From Balanoglossus misakiensis (Eukaryota; Hemichordata): 64,000 bases of DNA. Every line of letters starts with the position of its first letter. The stretch's first letter is position 1. The stretch covers positions 2,542,001 to 2,606,000 of the forward strand of contig CM082585.2 in assembly GCA_040954595.2 (NCBI GenBank), in the 5' to 3' direction. Positions 61,804-64,000 of the stretch are shown here, piece after piece. The position numbers and the translations under genes were made by a program. The notes beneath the pieces are model-generated. The model saw only the letters and a program-made list of their open reading frames with translations. It made no database searches and had not been told where the DNA came from.

Positions 61804-62928
61804 CTCCTAGGTTCACTTTTGTTTAATCGCAACACCTGGTCCAGAGCAGTGCAAACATTGGCTAATCAAGCCAGCAAGGTGTTGTCTCTACTCTCAGTTG
61901 CCAGGTGGAAACTAGGGTATATGCCATTTGAATGTCACTTCAAGGTGTTTGATGCCATGATCTTACCCATTCTTTGTTATGGATCGGAGACTTGAGTTTT
62001 ATGACATCATAGAAAAAGTGCAAAGAACATGGTGCAGAATTTTTCTAGGTGTGCCAAGGAGCACTACCAATGAAGCTGTAATTGGAGAATGTGGGCGGTT
62101 GCCAGTGTATGTTCACACAATGAAATGTTGTTTTCGTTACTGGGTGAAACTTATAGAGATGCCACAGGAAAGACTCCCTAGGCAAGCATATTTAATGCTA
62201 CATACGTAATCTTGACTGTTTAGGCCGTCAAACTTGGGCAACATCGGTGAAACACATTTTATTTTCGCCTGGATTTCTCAGGAAATAGGCGATAAGCGTT
62301 TGTTCCTTTCAGCATTTGAGACAAGAAATTCAGATATTTTGAAGCAACAATGGAAATCACTGTCCGTCCAAAACCAAACTCCGTACATACACACATTTTA
62401 AATCATTGTTACAGCCTGAAAAGAAGTTAATGTCATCTGTACACGTAATGTCAAAGACATTTTTGCATGTTTTCGCTGTTCTGCCCTTCCTCTTGCAATA
62501 GAGGAGGGAAGAGATCAGAACGTGGACGTTTCAGAGAGACACTGTAGGCTATGCTCTGGTGAACAAATAGAAGACGAGTATCACTTTTTACTTGTTTGCC
62601 CCGTATATGACAGTCTTAGAAAACAATATATTGGTTACACTAAAATTCCCCACATTAAAATGTTTGTTAATATCATGAGCGCATCAGAATCCTCAAGTAT
62701 TTATGTTTACAATGCCTTTTAACTTAGAGAAAATGTGTTAAAAAACTTAATCTGCTAAGTTCCTCACTTTGTATCCCGAGTACGTACTTCCACACAAGTG
62801 CTGCTTGATGTTGTCATTTGTATTATTTGAGTACATGTATTATTTATTTCATTTTCGTACAATTTTCTGATTACCTTTATGCCCTCTTACCTATGGGCTG
62901 GAGGCCTTGACAATCAATTAACGTGCAC
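61804..62928 (+). pseudogene. Decayed LINE C-terminal region, unit 2 copy
   Basis: Duplicate of 58116-59240 with the same frameshifts and stops. The only difference noticed, A at 62659, changes Asn to Lys in the segment after the zinc-knuckle-like motif. The shared lesions prove that the LINE had decayed before the segment was duplicated. Confidence 0.85.
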
Positions 62929-63125
62929 TGTTGTGCACCTGAACAATGAACAACAAATCAATCACACATTCTCACTGAATCGAAAGCTGTATATGACACG
63001 AGCGCTGATTCAGATTGGATGACAAAGCTAAATGTTATCCTATGATACAGAAACTACAACGTGCCAGATGACAGTTCAAGAGTCATTTATTTAATGTTTT
63101 AAAACGAATTTGGCTAATTTGTGGC

Positions 63126-63298
63126 CGTGTGAGAAATATAATCTCACACACCAAGGACCTGGGATCATATTTCTCACACTCGTCAGGGATATTTTGTCCC
63201 ACACTCGCCTGCAGCTTGTTTGGGACAGAAAATCCTCAACACATGTGAGAAATATGATCCCACGTCCTTGGGAGTGTGAGATTCTATTAGTCTCACAA
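63126..63298. mobile_element. 173-bp foldback palindrome, unit 2 copy
   Basis: Duplicate of 59438-59610, with no difference noticed. Confidence 0.8.
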
Positions 63299-63465
63299 CC
63301 TTAGGACCTGGTAAAAGATTTCTCAGACGAGTTGGGGATATTTTTAGCTCGTGTTAGACAAGCCAAAATATCCCTGATGAGTGTAAGAAATTGTGTTAAG
63401 TACACGGTGGTCCCATTCACGGATAATACAAGAAAAAAGTCTACACCGGAGTACATATACAGACA

Positions 63466-63486
63466 GACACACACACACACACACAT
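63466..63486. repeat. (CA)n microsatellite, unit 2
   Basis: Same repeat number as unit 1, although such tracts mutate fast. Confidence 0.9.
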
Positions 63487-63692
63487 CAAGAGATCAACAG
63501 GCAAACATTGGCTGACCCATAAGCTGCCAATGGCATGTGTACTGTACACACACCAAATAGAACAGCTGGTCTCTTTAACAGTTAGCCAGTTATGTAAACA
63601 TGCAGTTACCAATCACTGTTATTATTGACAAATTGCATCCAAGTCCAGACCCAGGCTTGAATACAATGTTTAAACATAACAACATTGCTTAC

Positions 63693-63742
63693 CCTGCTTC
63701 ATCGAGCTGAACAAGAAATGATGGTTGATAACCAGAAAAATA
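63693..63742 (-). CDS. Possible small exon, unit 2 copy
   Basis: Duplicate of 60005-60054 with the same splice signals and reading YFSGYQPSFLVQLDEAG. Weak prediction. Confidence 0.18.
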
Positions 63743-63808
63743 CTGAATAAAAATTCAAAAGTTACAGATACTGGACCTTTCATTGTCCACATATTGTGCT
63801 GGTCTTAC

Positions 63809-63916
63809 CTGTACACTCTCCATTGACCAATCAATATCCCACAGAACAAGTGTAATAAAAAGAGCCTGCTGTATTCACACACTGGCGTTCACAAAGATCT
63901 GCTCTCTTATTGACAT
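63809..63916 (-). pseudogene. Degenerate EGF-like exon, unit 2
   Basis: Duplicate of 60121-60228 with the same splice signals, the same missing cysteines and the same TGA. The stop therefore predates the duplication. Confidence 0.6.
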
Positions 63917-64000
63917 CTGAAATCAAAGATAGTTTATTATTTTTAATTTTATTATTATTTATTTCCTGACAAACGTAATACACAAAATCTGAGTTCAGAT

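Larger units (their letters stand above)
60444..64000. repeat. 3688-bp tandem duplication, unit 2 (cut by window end)
   Basis: Matches unit 1 base for base apart from A at 62659. The window ends at the position equivalent to 60312, so the last 131 bp of the unit, including the E-box/CRE segment, are not seen. Whether a third unit follows is unknown. Confidence 0.97.

Overview
This is eukaryotic, repeat-dominated animal DNA. There are no bacterial-style genes or operons. The only convincing coding pieces are short GT-AG bounded exons on the minus strand. The low GC, abundant TA-flanked MITEs, a CR1/L2-like LINE remnant with a 3' tail, and the split genes suggest a marine invertebrate (echinoderm, hemichordate or mollusc-like). 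The species cannot be fixed from the sequence alone.

Layout. 1-25368 is a satellite array of roughly 115-120 monomers of about 190 bp. It is interrupted at 1077-3905 by a 2.8 kb terminal-inverted-repeat element with a TA target duplication. The array has higher-order repeat (HOR) organisation. Monomers come in 194, 192 and 175 bp length classes, and HOR units of 428, 561, 753, 945/947, 1139, 1331, 1715/1717 and 1907 bp follow one another, almost every length being a sum of those classes. The array ends at a tRNA-like fragment (25369-25417). 25.4-27.2 kb is AT-rich spacer, followed by a 55-bp minisatellite (27.2-27.8 kb).

27.9-42.8 kb is a second repeat domain with two interleaved families. 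Family Y carries recurrent nuclear-receptor-like, CCAAT and YY1-like motifs and includes an 831-bp tandem duplication. Family X (about 1.35 kb, three copies) carries in each copy the same candidate exon on the minus strand. 42.8-50 kb is mostly non-repetitive, with a few diffuse repeats.

50.1-56 kb holds the 3' end of a glutamine-rich protein gene on the minus strand. Three exons in matching phase are recognisable, and the introns carry several MITEs, one nested in another. From 56756 to the window end lies a 3688-bp direct tandem duplication. It is almost base-perfect (one difference seen) and its second copy runs off the window. Each unit holds a decayed LINE C-terminal region, a 170-bp foldback palindrome, a CA microsatellite and a degenerate EGF-like exon. 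No complete gene can be assembled from this window.
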